NCBI GenBank assembly: GCA_023614405.1
Contig: CM042684.1
Coordinates: 534,300,682-534,364,681, forward strand
Reading direction: 5' to 3'
Source: Avena insularis
Lineage: Eukaryota; Streptophyta; Magnoliopsida; Poales; Poaceae
Length of the DNA: 64,000 nucleotides
Below, piece after piece: positions 10,528-21,579 of the stretch (position 1 is the first letter of the stretch; each line of letters starts with the position of its first letter). The position numbers and the translations under genes are program-made. A model generated the notes under the pieces. The model saw only the letters and a list, made by a program, of their open reading frames with translations. It did no database searches and was not told where the DNA came from.

Positions 10528-12284
10528 TGAAGGAGATATGCCATAGAGGCAAATAACAAATAGGTTTTTATTGTCATATCTCAATTAGTTTATAATAGTT
10601 TCATATTGTGCTATAACTGTGCCAAGTAGAAACATTGGTACAGGCGTGGTATGAAACAACCAAGTCCCTAGTAGCCTCTATTCATACTAGTTTGTTGGTC
10701 ATGAGGATGATTTGGGTTTCAAGATCATGGGCATTTATGCCAATTGACAATGGGATCATATCATTGGAGAATGATGTGATTGGAAATTCCTCGAAGGATT
10801 TTAACACGATCAAGTCATATAGTTCATTGTTGCAACAGCTATACCTAGACTCCTTTTCCTTAGACAGTGAGCTCATATTACTCCCTGTTTCCCTAGGCTG
10901 CTTAGACTGCATCAACCGTGATCTAGTAATACGGTGGCCATAAAGGTGTATGTTGGGTATTCCGAAGGAACAGTAGATGACATGTGACTGCAATACCGGG
11001 ATTTGTTCACCCACATGACGGGTAAAGATACATACGGCCGGCTTAGTGAGATTACATCCATAAATGTTGCAACATGTGACTCGGTCACATGGATGTAATA
11101 TCACGGTAACAAGAAAACAGAACTTGTTGTGAACGAGATTGAACAAGGTATGAGATACCAATGATCGGATCTCGGACAAGTTGTATCGAGAAACAAAAGG
11201 AAGAGGATGCTACATTTAGCGGTTCAAACGACATTGTCATCAGGAATGCATAGGGGTCACATGGATATCCCTGGTCCCTCTGTTGATCATTGATACAGAT
11301 CATGTCTAGAGCATTCCCGAGCCGTGAGAGTATACACTTAAGGGTACGATGAGAGCGATCATTCGTAAGACGGAATCACAGTAGAGAAAGAGAAAGCCGG
11401 AAATGTTCCGCAGAAAGATCCGAAGTTGTTTGGTGGAAATCGAAAGGGAACCGAAAGGTGTTTCGAGTCAAGGCGGATTTTTTATTATGTATTTACATAT
11501 TAATTAATGTAATTAATATTAAATATAATATTAAAATCTAATTTGAAGGGATATTCCACGATTGGGCCAAACTTCCTAGGGAAAAGGGGCCCATGAGGGA
11601 AAACCGAAGGAGGGAAGGGCCAAGGCCCAGGCGCCTCAAGGGGGCCCACCCGGCCAGCCTAGGGCTGTGCCGGTGGTAGAGGCCCATGCGCCTCCCCCCT
11701 CTCCCTTGATTAGTCCCACATGGGAAACCCAAAGGGGAGGGCACACCCCCTCCCCCTATATAAAGGGGTGCCTATAGGTGGGAATAAACACACCAATTTA
11801 TGGAGAAGTCTTTTGGTTGACTTCCTCCTTCCCTCTGTCTCTCTAGCCCTTGTGACCATGGCCCCAAGTTTGGGCTGTGCGAACAAGGCACGCCTGCAGT
11901 ACGCCGTTGTGATGCAGGGATTCCTAGCTGGATATCAACTTCCGCACTCCCGGCGGGATCGGGGAGCCGGAGGTCTCATCGTGCACCGGATGTGTACGAA
12001 GACACGAGGCGCAACACTTGGGGTGCTTAAATGTCATGAGCCGGAGCTGCTGCACGATGAAGAAGGAGCAAGGGGTGACCTGCGAGGAGCTTCACGACCT
12101 TGAGGTCGGCTACGAGTACGACTACTTCAACCACGTTACCCACAGAACGTTAACCGCGTACAGTCTACAAGGGTATGTATTCTCTACGCATTGGCTGTTA
12201 CCGCATTACTACATAGATAGATCATAGGTAGTTTTGGGGTTCCAACGTAGGAATTTTTTTGTTTTCTGCTGCGGATCCCCTTCA
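10528..12284 (+). repeat. 3' LTR of an Angela/BARE-type Copia element
   Basis: 1,757 bp with terminal inverted repeats TGAAGG (10528) and CCTTCA (ending 12284). The beginning (GATATGCCATAGAGGCAAAT), the mid-LTR region and the end (GGTTCCAACGTAGGAATTT) match the general Angela/BARE LTR pattern as I know it. A TATA box sits at 11757. The final CCTTCAG is shared with the adjoining Gypsy LTR fragment, so the junction falls within 7 bp of common sequence. The ORFs inside it (for example 10682-11179 and 11720-12103) are not real genes. Confidence 0.85.
11757..11764 (+). promoter_or_regulatory. TATA box of the Copia LTR
   Basis: TATATAAA in the context CCCCTATATAAAGGGG, downstream of a GC-rich U3-like region and upstream of a pyrimidine-rich leader (TTCCTCCTTCCCTCTGTCTC). 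This is the expected arrangement of a plant LTR promoter. Activity is not shown. Confidence 0.65.
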
Positions 12285-13319
12285 GGGTTATCATCCGAAC
12301 CCCCTCCAGTATTAAGTTGAAAGCAACAGATAATTGCATTAAGCATTGCATGTAAATTAAACAATACAATTGTTCTATGAACAAATGATTGCTGTTTTCT
12401 CCCTAGTAGTAATAACACATCTAGTACCTTAGAGATTTCTGTCACTTCCCCAGATTACTAGAGGCATGAACCCACTATCGAGCATAAATACTCCCTCTTA
12501 GAGTTGCTAGCATCTACTCGGCCAAGATATATACTAACAACAGAGAGTATGCAAGATCACAAATAACAAAGACATGATAGAATCAACAACCAATCTGAAA
12601 TAGCATCTCAATATCCATCGGATCCCCACAAACACAACATGTAGAATTACAAATAGATGATCTTGATCATGAACGGAGCTCACAAGATCTAAACATGATA
12701 GCATAAAGGAGAAGAACCAACCATCTAGCTACTACATGGACCCGTAGTCCAAGGATGAACTACCCACGCATCACACCGGAGGCTTGCATGGTGATGAAGA
12801 AGGCCTCCAGGGTGAATTCTCCCCTCTGGCAGGGTGCCAGGAAGAGCTTCAGATTCCTCCCGATCTAGGGATGGAGATGACGGTGGCTACAGACTCTTTC
12901 ATGGAATTTCGATCGGGTACTTAGGGTTTATGTATCGGAGGAATCTTATAGGCAAAAGGGGAGGTCGAGGGGGTGCCCTAGGCGGCCACACCACCCCCTG
13001 GCGTGGGCCAGGCCTAGCCGCATGGCCAGGTGATGTGGCTGGCCCCTGGCCCCTCTGCGTCTCGTATTCTGGCTCCGTGTCCCCCTCGGTGAAATATTGA
13101 CTTTGGCTTTTGTCCCATCCAATTCCGAGAATATTCATTTTCTGACTTTCCTGGAACCAAAAACAGCAGAAAACTATTAGCTGGCACTATGGCATGTTGT
13201 TAATAGGTTAGTCCAAGAAAGTGTATAAAAAGTACTCCAAAGTGTGGACAAAACATAAGAAAGTAGATATAAACCAAGCATGGAACATCAAAAATTATAG
13301 ATATGTTTGCAACGTATCA
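12285..13319 (-). repeat. Minus-strand Gypsy LTR fragment, truncated by the Copia element
   Basis: The reverse complement matches the first two thirds of the LTR at 6837-8416. It runs from the LTR's TG end at 13319 back to the segment GGTTCGGATGATAACC, where the Copia LTR begins. It retains the 77-bp segment missing at 2330, so it is an independent copy. The missing part and the rest of this element must lie left of the Copia element, outside the window. The bases at 13320-13324 (CCGCC) would be its target duplication, but the partner cannot be seen. Confidence 0.85.
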
Positions 13320-14476
13320 CCGCCGCGTTTCTCTAACACACATACAAACTCCATGAGCTTAAAAGCTCCACTTTTATTTCACACCGCCGGGATCCATAAG
13401 CAAAAGAACATAATATCAACTGAATAATAAGTGCAATGTTGAAAGCGTTCCCCATGACAGCATGGTTCTGCTAATTCACAACTTATAAAGTGCAAGCATA
13501 TAAGCAACATAGATGGACACAATGGTTCAAGTTTATTAAATGCAAGAAAGTAAAGTGTGCCATCAAGTTCATGAGAGCGTTGATCACTAATTTTCACATA
13601 GCAAGTTTAATTCGGAAGGTAGATAAAAACATGAATTTACTTGGAATAGTAATAATGCTAATAGGTAGGTATGGTGGACACAACTGGCATATGTTTTGGT
13701 TTAAGGATTGGATGCACGAGAAGCATTCCCTCTCAGTACATGTTTTTGGCTAGCAAGGCTGGGTAGCAAGCATAAGAGTTAAAGGAAACAAACAAACATA
13801 CAGGTGATAAAAACAAACATGCAATCTTCCTTGGAAGCACAATAGATCTTAACTAGAGAATACTAAGCTTATGAGCAAATTAAGAAAGATGATGATGAAA
13901 TTATATTTCTTAAAGAGTACTTTTTATCTTTTTCATTCAATTCTCATAATAGCGTTGCTACTGACCGAGCCAGGTTTTCCAAAACCAACTAAATTAACTC
14001 AATGATCCCAAGGCGATACCAATACTAATAACAAGATCAATCATATAACAGGAATTGAAAACTAATATAAGATATGCAAAAGGGTGAATGATAGAACTTC
14101 TCATTAATATTCCATAACAACAACTCACACCAAGGGATACATTGATATCTAATGAGAGGAGAGACACTTCCATAATGCAAACCATCGTACATGATAACTT
14201 CTCTATTCATGATATGACTCTACTTGAAGGGTAAAAAGATAAAAGATAGTGATGTGATACCGCGACACTCCCCCAAGCTTGGAACAAACCAAGGGGATGC
14301 CAAAACCTGATGACGAATTACTCCTTTGGTGGTGGTAGTATTCTCTCAATGAGCTTTTCAATCAATTTCCTCAAGTCCTCAATCTCGAAGGTGAGCGTAC
14401 GAATCAACTCTGAATTTTGCTCAATACGGTTCATGATCATGTTGGGCTGTGAATCCCAGCTCTTGCGATTCTTTCC
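13320..14476 (-). other. 3' non-coding interior of the second Gypsy element
   Basis: No gene seen. The sequence is collinear with the reverse complement of the first element at about 5370-5800 and, more closely, with 19030-20290 in the third element. It contains CCAAGCTTGG at about 14274, the counterpart of the hairpin site in the first element. Short frames here are not conserved among the three copies. Confidence 0.65.
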
Positions 14477-14854
14477 CTACTCTTCCTCCTTGAAGTCTTC
14501 TTTTCCTACATGGTTAGAACGAGGCATATCCCAATTGGAGGGTAGTTTCTCCTCGGGCATATTCCGGAATTGATGCTCATGTATAAGGGTATGGAAGGGA
14601 TTCTTGGTGCGTGGAGAAGGTGACCGTGAAGCCAAGCAATGACGCGGAGTCTTCCCTCCAGTGGACATCCGGGCAGTCCTTTTGAACCTGGCAAGGTTTT
14701 CCACCACTCCAATGCTTGCAATGGTGGTGCTGGTGTGCGGATGCTGGTCTTTCTTTGCCTCCTCTTCAACTTCACTATCGATCTCCTCCTCCTGCTCAGA
14801 GTCTTGGAGATCCTCCTCTGTAGGTCCTTTGCCCTTATCGTTGGCGGAGACCAT
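14477..14854 (-). CDS. Acidic retrotransposon ORF with an internal histone H3-tail-like segment
   Basis: 125-residue ORF on the element's sense strand, separate from gag. Residues 10-34 are strongly acidic (Glu/Asp runs). Residues 55-75 align without gaps to histone H3 residues 1-21, with 15 of 21 identical, including the Thr-Ala-Arg at H3 6-8, Ser-Thr-Gly-Gly-Lys at 10-14, Pro-Arg at 16-17 and Leu-Ala at 20-21. The residue equivalent to H3 Lys9 is Met (codon ATG at 14668-14666), and Lys4 and Lys14 are kept. A Ser/Pro/Arg-rich stretch (76-84) and an acidic C-terminus follow. No other H3 part, such as the histone fold, is present. Start choice: the first ATG downstream of an LTR-like GC block and TATA-like sequence. 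Function unknown. A chromatin-directed mimic is inference. Confidence 0.55.
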   Translation of the reverse strand: MVSANDKGKGPTEEDLQDSEQEEEIDSEVEEEAKKDQHPHTSTTIASIGVVENLARFKRTARMSTGGKTPRHCLASRSPSPRTKNPFHTLIHEHQFRNMPEEKLPSNWDMPRSNHVGKEDFKEEE

Positions 14855-14899
14855 TGTGCTTCTAAACTTTTAAGAATAGTTCCTAGCAGAAACATATCG

Positions 14900-15130
14900 A
14901 AACGAAAACACACGAGAACACGATATATGAACCTCGGGGGATCCAGGGGATTATATATTACAATTTTTTACAACAAAAGGAAAGTACTCGGAGAAAACGG
15001 GTCAGAGACGGAGTCTGAGGTGGCCACACCACCTGGTGGCGCGGCAAGGTGGGCCCACGCCACGGGGTGGTGTGAGCCACCCTGGCTCCGTTTCCGTCCC
15101 TCTTTCACTTCATTTCTTTCCTTGTTAGAT
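14900..15130 (-). promoter_or_regulatory. LTR-like block, possible internal promoter of the H3-like ORF
   Basis: About 60 bases at 15017-15087 closely match the GC-rich block of this element's own LTR (18660-18730), in the same orientation: GGCCACACCACCTGGTGGCG followed by a GCCCACGCCA-type half. On the minus strand it is followed by TAATATATAAT (14960-14950), about 100 bases before the ATG at 14854. That is the order found in an LTR (GC block, TATA, leader), so a second internal promoter is plausible. Activity is inferred only. Confidence 0.4.
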
Positions 15131-15911
15131 AAAAACTACAAAAATATAACTTGACAGATTTTTCGCGGTCCTTTTCTTACCAAACTGTTACCTATTCAAA
15201 AATGGTCTCTGCAGGTCTCTGAACTCGGTCTTCGATAAATTTTTCCAGAGTCACCACTTGAATAACATCAATATATTCATCTTCATACACATATTGCTTG
15301 AGTCATTTAACCTTTCACTATCTTATTACACCATTTTCTCCTACAACCTGGAAATTTCTTTCACACAAAACTTCACACAATTCTGATTAGCAACATTAGT
15401 GCGTGCAAGGTAATAAACCTTTTAAGTTTAATTTCAACTGAAATCCATCAAAACATAAGCTACTGAAACAACTCCTTCCGAAAGCCCAAAAGGAATTCAA
15501 AAAGGAAATCGATTTAAGAGGCAAATGCAAGAGTGGCAAAATCTATCAAAATTGACCAGCAGGTAAAGATCAATTTTTTTGAAAATCTTCTGTTGCTCAA
15601 ATCAAAAAGTGCAAAACTAACGAAAGTTAAATAACAACCTGCGGCAGAAGCACAAACAATTACAGCTCAATCTGACATACAGAGATTTTTCACGAATTTT
15701 TACAGCGAAGCACAAAAATCTGTTTCGAGATAGCAACTTTCCCAAATATTACTTCTCTCTCATTAGAGGTTGATCTTGACACAAAAACCAAACAAAAGGA
15801 TAAGGAGAGGTTATCACCGCAGTAATAACTTCCCAAACTCAAATAAACAAAAACAAACTGAAAGCATATATATATTGGGTTGTCTCCCAAAAAGCTCTTT
15901 CTTTACAACCA
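15131..15911 (-). other. Spacer between gag and the H3-like ORF
   Basis: No gene seen. Bases 15500-15900 are collinear with the reverse complement of 4052-4500 in the first element, including the shared stretch around GGAAGTTATTACT and the AATGAGAGAGAAGTAAT word. The conservation suggests an old common interior rather than coding constraint. Confidence 0.6.
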
Positions 15912-17419
15912 TTAAGATGGGCATGGTAATTTTAATGACGCTCTCATAAGATTAAGAATTGAAGTAAAAGGGAGCATCAAGAAGCAAAAATACACATGTT
16001 TAAGTCTAACCCACTTCCTATGAAAGGGAATTTTGTAAGAAAATAAATTATTGAAACCAGAGGCTGCTAGCATAGGGAGGCAAAACAAGTGTAACATAAA
16101 GACTTTCAACATAAAGCAAGGAAACTTAATATTATTAAGATGCATAAGAACTGTCTTCCCTCTCTCATAATAACTTTCCGTATCATGCATAAATTTAACA
16201 ATATAACTATCACGTGAACCATTATAGCAATGATCTCTTATCCTAACAGAAAACACTGGGACACTAGCTCTCATAACACTACTTTGTGAAACAATATTAG
16301 AAGTATCCTTACAGAGGATAGTGTGTCCATCTTCTACATATTTAGTGACAAAGTCTTTAACATTTGCTATTATAGGTTCATCGTCCAATTGTTCATCAGG
16401 TTCAACAACTTTATTTGTACTTTCATTAACCATTCTAGTTATCATAGAATGTTCCCTTATCTTAACTGGGAAAGGCATTTTCTCAATGTAAGGTTCAGGT
16501 AAAACATGATTAGCAGTATAAACTTTAGTATTTCTTGCAGGAACACTCTTAACAATGTCTTTATATGGCTCATGATACTTATTCCATTTCTTTTTAGGAA
16601 TTTCAATATAGGAAGCAAAAGCCTTAAAATAAGTTGCAATAGCTTGAGAGTCTAGACCATAAGCATTACTAATATTACGAAAGTCATCAGTTCCCATGAA
16701 AGATTTAATGCATTCATAATCATAATTTATACCTGACTTTCTTCCTTTATCATTCTCCCATGCTTCAACATTGTCTTGAATACGGTCTAGAAGATCCCAT
16801 TAGCTCCTTCTTCCATGCGTGTAAATGATCTAGCACAAGAAGCATCCAATAGATCCTTATCATGAAGAGAAAGCCTTGCATAAAAGTTATTTATAATAAT
16901 ATTGTTAGGGAGCTCATGAATAGGACATTTGAGCACTAGTAACTTCAACCTCCCCCAAGCTTGAGCTATACTCTCTCCATCAAGAGTCCAAAAGTTGTAT
17001 ATTTGATTCCGATCTTTATGAATCTCACTAGGAGGATAAAATTTTGAATAAAAGAGAGGTACTACTTCCTCCCATTCAAGAGCTTGACCATTATTCAGTA
17101 GCTTATACCATTCCTCAGCTCTTCCTTTCAGTGATAATGAGAATAACTTCTTCTTGACTTGATCGGTTGTAATACCTGCACACTTGAACAACCCGCATAA
17201 TTCGTGTATAAAGAGCAAATGATCACCGGGATGGACAGTTCCATCTCCAAAATAGGAGTTCTCCATAACACGACCAACAATTCTTGTAGGTATTTTAAAA
17301 GTATCATTCTCAGCCGGTGGTGGTTCATCTACTACCTTAGCAGTGGTAGTAGCATTACGAAATAAGAAACCGAGTGAATTATTCATATTGAGAATAAAGT
17401 AACTAACAGAAATAAACAA
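15912..17419 (-). pseudogene. gag: Gypsy gag with truncated protease linker, one frameshift
   Basis: The first frame (17419-16787, 210 residues) holds a typical retrotransposon Gag domain, roughly residues 60-190, with the Lys-Gly-Arg-Ala-Glu-Glu-Trp-Tyr segment and the following Phe-Tyr-Pro-Pro. The reading continues without a stop in another frame from about 16790 to 15912, so one frameshift near 16790 breaks the protein. The second part carries the Gag-to-protease linker known from Triticeae Gypsy elements (Pro-Glu-Pro-Tyr, Phe-Pro-Val-Lys, Val-Glu-Asp-Gly-His). It reaches the His-Cys-Tyr that should precede the protease active site, but then diverges: the Asp-Thr/Ser/Ile-Gly loop is absent. 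No pol follows. The product would assemble particles at best, and the element is non-autonomous. Confidence 0.75.
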
Positions 17420-17470
17420 TACTCACAGTAGAAGTTTCCTTTACCAGTTCCACTCTCCAATAGCGCTTCA

Positions 17471-17489
17471 CTCCCCGGCAACGGTGCCA
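17471..17489 (-). promoter_or_regulatory. Primer binding site region of the second element
   Basis: The reverse complement reads TGGCACCGTTGCCGGGGAG, identical to 2985-3003 and 11 bases inside the LTR end at 17501. Two different LTR families thus share the same priming sequence and spacing. Confidence 0.7.
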
Positions 17490-17500
17490 GAAAATAGTCT

Positions 17501-19000
17501 TGATGACCCACAAGTATAGGGGTGTATCGCAGTATTTTCGATAAGTAAGAGTGTCGAACCCAACAAGGAGCAGAAGGTGTTGACGAGTGGCTTGGAGCAG
17601 GAATTCTCTGTAAATACTTAGCAAACAGATTTTTAGGGGTTTTTGATAATGCAGATAAATAAAGTGCGAGTGAATAAAAGACAATAATAATAAATGCAGC
17701 AAGTGGCCCAATCCTTTCTTTAGCAAAGGACAAGCCGGTTGTATTACTTAAGATGACCAAACGTTCTCGAGGACACACGGGAATATCGTCAAGTGCTTTC
17801 GTTTCATATAGTTGATTAATCTTCTTTAGTTTGATAAGTGTTGTGTGGGTGAACCTGTGCTAATGTACCGACCTTCCTAGGACTAATACATACTTGTGAT
17901 TATACCCCTAGCAAGCATCCGCAAGTACAAGAAAGTAATTAAGGTAGAAACCTAACCACAGCTTTAGACTCTAAGATCCTAACATCCCTTGTGCAAAGGT
18001 TTCCTAACGGGGGTTCAGGTTTCTATCACTCTAGCAACCCCTATGATTAGTAGCCAAATACACAATGCATTCCCCTAGGCCCATAAAGGTGAAGTGTCAT
18101 GTAGTCGACGTTCACATGACACCACTAGAAGAATAACACCACAACTTAAATAACAAACTATTGAATCTTTCTCAACACAATTCCACTACTAACAACATGA
18201 CTTCTCCCATGTCCTCAAGAACTAAACGAACTACTCACAAGACATCATATGGATCAAGATCAGAGATGAAATAATGATAAGTAACAATCTGAACATGAAC
18301 GATAATTCAATGGTTCCACTCAATAGCATCAACTACAACAAGTAATCAACACCGGGAAAGTTTCCCCTAAGAACTATGCAATATTCAACCCAATTGTTAT
18401 AGCGGTATGGAGTGGTGATGATGGTGCTGGTGGAGATGATGGTGATGATGATCCCGATGAAGTCCAGCTTGATGGTGGTGTTGATGGCGACGATCTCCCC
18501 TCTCCGGGAAGGAATTTCCCCGGCAGATTTTTGCCTGCCGGAGAGCTCTTTCTCTCTCTGTAGTTTTCCTCCCCGTAGAGGCGGAATCTTTCTATGATCG
18601 CTCCCCCAGGCTTAGGGTTTTGTGGGTATAATGTACGCCAAAGGGGAGAGCCAGGAGTGGGCCAGGGTGGCCACACCACCTGGTGGCGCGGCCAGGGGTG
18701 GCCCACGCCAGGGGGTGGTGTGGGCCGCCTGTGGCCCAGCTCCGCTCCCTCTTCTGGCATCCTTCATCTTCTGGAAAATAGAATTTCCATGTATTTTCTA
18801 GAATTTTCTGATCTTCGCGAATTTTGCATCCAAACAACGCTTTTTCCATCAGAACCCAGACTTTAGTGGTCCATGCTCCAAAAGTCATCAACCATGCAAA
18901 AAACAGATGAAATAACATAAGTATCATCTCTTAATATGAAATATATCAATGAATAATAGTAAATTATGATATAGAATAGTGATGCAAAATGGACATATCA
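17501..19000 (-). repeat. 5' LTR of the second Gypsy element
   Basis: 1,500 bp; on the minus strand it starts TGATATGTCC at 19000 and ends GTGGGTCATCA at 17501. The 3' part has the TCGACACTCTTACTTATCG and TACTTGTGGGT words common to several Triticeae Gypsy LTRs. A GC-rich inverted-repeat block lies at 18656-18737. Flanking bases 19001-19005 (ATTAG) would be the target duplication. The other copy is not in the window. Confidence 0.85.
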
Positions 19001-20530
19001 ATTAGGCATGGCTTAGGCTAGCCGCCTAGGCGTTTCTCTAACACATATACAAACTCCATGAGATTACAAGCTCCCCTTTTATTTCACACCGTCGGGATCC
19101 ATAAACAAAAGAACATGATATCAACTGAATAATAAGTGTAATGTTGAAAGTGTTCCCCATGGTAACATGGTTCTGCTAATTCACAACTTATAAAGTGCAA
19201 GCATATAAGCAACATAGATGGGCATAATGGTTCAGGTTTATTAAGTGCAAGAAAATAAAGTGTGCCGTCAAGTTCGTGAGAGCTTTACTAACTAATTTTC
19301 ATATAACAAGCAAACATTTTTATTTGAAAGAAAACAAAGCATAAATGTTAATAGGTAGATATGGTGAACACCTTTTGACAACTTTGGTTTTGGGGAGTTG
19401 GATGCACGAGTAAAGCTTATACTCTGCGCAAGTGAAGGCTAGCAATAGAAAGGGAGCGACAATCGAGAGAGTAGTAACTGTCATAATCATGCTTGCGACA
19501 AAACAAAATTAATAGTGGCATAAAAGTGATACAAGAACTCTGAGGCAAAATAAATCATCGAGGCTTAACTGACGTTTTGTTTAGTCATATGCATGCGTTA
19601 GCATGTGCCAAGTCGATTCAAATAAAACATTCAGAGGAGGATACCACAATGTCATACCAAGTTATGAATAGAACAATGCAAGCAAACATTTATATGACAT
19701 GTTACAAACTATTAGTGGATTGGAACTGATCATAAGAGAGCAAGAACTACTAAGCATCCATTAAATAACATACACCTTACATGAACAGACTAAGCATGCC
19801 CACAATGATGAGTATATGTACAAAAATGAAAACAAATAGAGTTCATACCAGCCTCTTACCACACCTCGAGTTGTCATAAATCATCATTGCCTTTCACTTG
19901 TGTGACTTGAATAATAAGATAAAACCAAACTCCAAGGAGTCACTAAGGACCGCTGAACCCTGCAACGAACTTTACAAAACCAGAGAAGAACAACAAATAT
20001 TTTTGGGTTTTCGATTTTTAAAGACAAGAACCAAAGGAAAGAGCAAACAAAGCAAAATCTTTTTGGGTTTTTTGAATAATCAAATCAAAGCTAAAAAGGA
20101 TGAAGCAAACCAAGGATAAAAGATAAAGAAGCAAACTAAGAGAAATAACAAAAATATTTTTGGTTTTTTTGTGTTTTGGAAAGCAGAAATAAAGCGAGAA
20201 CAAAAACTAAAAAGAAAGCGAAACATGGATATACAAAGTACCGATAGAACAAGATATGTAGATGAGTGTGATGTCGGTATACCTCCCTCCAAGCTTAGGC
20301 TTTTGGCCTAAGTGGGGATCAACCCCAATGCGGGTAGGAACTCCAAGCCGACAGGTCATCGTAAGAATGATCATAATCAGGCCCTTGTGAAAAAGAAGAA
20401 AAAGCTCCCCAATCATAGGCAAGCTGCTGGTATGAAGACTCCCTCTCGTTGGAGGGCTAGACCGAATTGTCCTTGGCCTCCCTTAATTCATGTTGGTTGA
20501 GTTGGTGTTCATTCATTTCCTTTTCTGAAA
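19001..20530 (-). mobile_element. Third Gypsy-type element, interior fragment, minus strand
   Basis: From 19030 on, the sequence repeats the pattern of 13325-14290 (for example GTTTCTCTAACACA and GGGATCCATAA) and matches the reverse complement of the first element's interior at about 5000-5800. No coding frame survives. A stem-loop CTTAGGC/TTTTG/GCCTAAG at 20294-20312 lies beside AAGCTT, matching the hairpin position in the other two elements. The second element appears inserted into this one at 19000/19001. The right limit is uncertain. Confidence 0.65.
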
Positions 20531-21239
20531 TTTTTAGACAACCATCACAAAAAATGATTACAAAGTGATTACATAATGAAAGGAACTACTTATAGGGACT
20601 TGCAAGAGGGCTAAACATGCATCAAAACAATTTCTCTAAGCATAGAACAAGCATGCAAGCTCACATAACCTGTCACCTATAGTAGCAAAATACTCACGAT
20701 ATAATCCACTAATCACAAATCTACTTGGACAAGCGGAGGAGTCACATACTAGAGAACAAATGCTCCAAATCTCAGCAGCAAAGGTGGGGTGAGCAAGGAG
20801 ATCGAAAATCGCGAGCAAGAATAGCAAGAACACGGGTTTGAGCAATGAAATGGTGTTTTCTTGGGAGAGGGAAAGGAGTGGCAGGTGGGAGAATAAGTGG
20901 AGGGCCAGGGGTGGCCCACACCATGGCCAGGCGCGCCCCTGGTGTGGGGCTTGTTCGTCTGCAGTACCAAAGTTGGCAGGCGAGCGCATGGCGGTACCTA
21001 AGTTGCTTGAAATTACCGTGTTTCGAAAAGTTGGGCTGCCAACTACCGAGAGGGGTCATTTCGATGCAAACTCGTCTCACCCCTACCAAATCCAAACATG
21101 CCGTGAAACTGCCCCGTGAAGTAGATGGTCGGGACCCTCATGTCTGTCATATGTCCGTGACGCGGGCGCCAACGCGACAACCTCTTAGGCAAATCGAGCA
21201 GCTAAGTGGATTGGACGCGTTCACCAATTTCACAAATCC
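20531..21239. other. Unassigned sequence, no gene seen
   Basis: A GC-rich piece at 20895-20950 (with CCAGGGGTGGCCCACACC) resembles the GC block of the Gypsy LTRs and may be a further retroelement fragment. The rest (20531-20880 and 20960-21239) has short frames only and no motif I can name. Confidence 0.4.
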
Positions 21240-21579
21240 ATTCCCAGCTTTCCCCTAGCACCGGCGGCATCGGAATCCACCCTCCAGGCAGGACGATCCC
21301 TTCGGACATTTGACTTCCGGCGCCAAGTTGCTGCGCCCAGTTGCTGATCTTGAGCTCCAATGGCGCATGCCGTAGCTACCGTTGTGAGGCTCTAGCCCGC
21401 CTCCGCCGCCGACGAGCCGAGCAGCTCGGAGGATGGCAGATCCTACTATCAAGAAAGAAGAAGTTTTGTCTACAAGCGGGTGATCTACCCTTCTCTTTGC
21501 TATTCACACTAGTTACAACTGCTAACTGGCTACTGAAACTCAAATTGTTTGTTAGCCCAACGCTGACAAAAATATTTTG

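Larger units (their letters stand above)
13320..19000 (-). mobile_element. Second Gypsy-type element, minus strand (5' LTR and most of interior)
   Basis: Read on the minus strand: 5' LTR (19000-17501), priming site (17489-17471), gag with one frameshift (17419-15912), non-coding spacer, an LTR-like GC block (about 15130-14900), an acidic ORF with an H3-like segment (14854-14477), an AAGCTT hairpin region (about 14280) and further interior. The remainder, including the 3' LTR, is cut off by the LTR fragment at 12285-13319. No reverse transcriptase or integrase is visible. Its LTR differs from that of the 1451-8416 element although the interiors are related, so these are two families with a common interior ancestry. 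Confidence 0.8.

Noticed and set aside
10682..12103. ORFs inside the Copia LTR (10682-11179 minus, 11720-12103 plus)
   Set aside because: They lie entirely in LTR sequence that is non-coding in BARE/Angela-type elements and show no domain.
14506..15154. ORFs 14506-14913 (minus) and 14639-15154 (plus) overlapping the H3-like ORF
   Set aside because: Frame shadows. Their compositions are irregular, and only the 14854-14477 frame gives the H3-like and acidic segments.
19898..20292. ORFs around 19898-20292 in the third element
   Set aside because: Lys/Asn- or Phe/Leu-rich translations of an A-rich stretch that is non-coding in the related elements.
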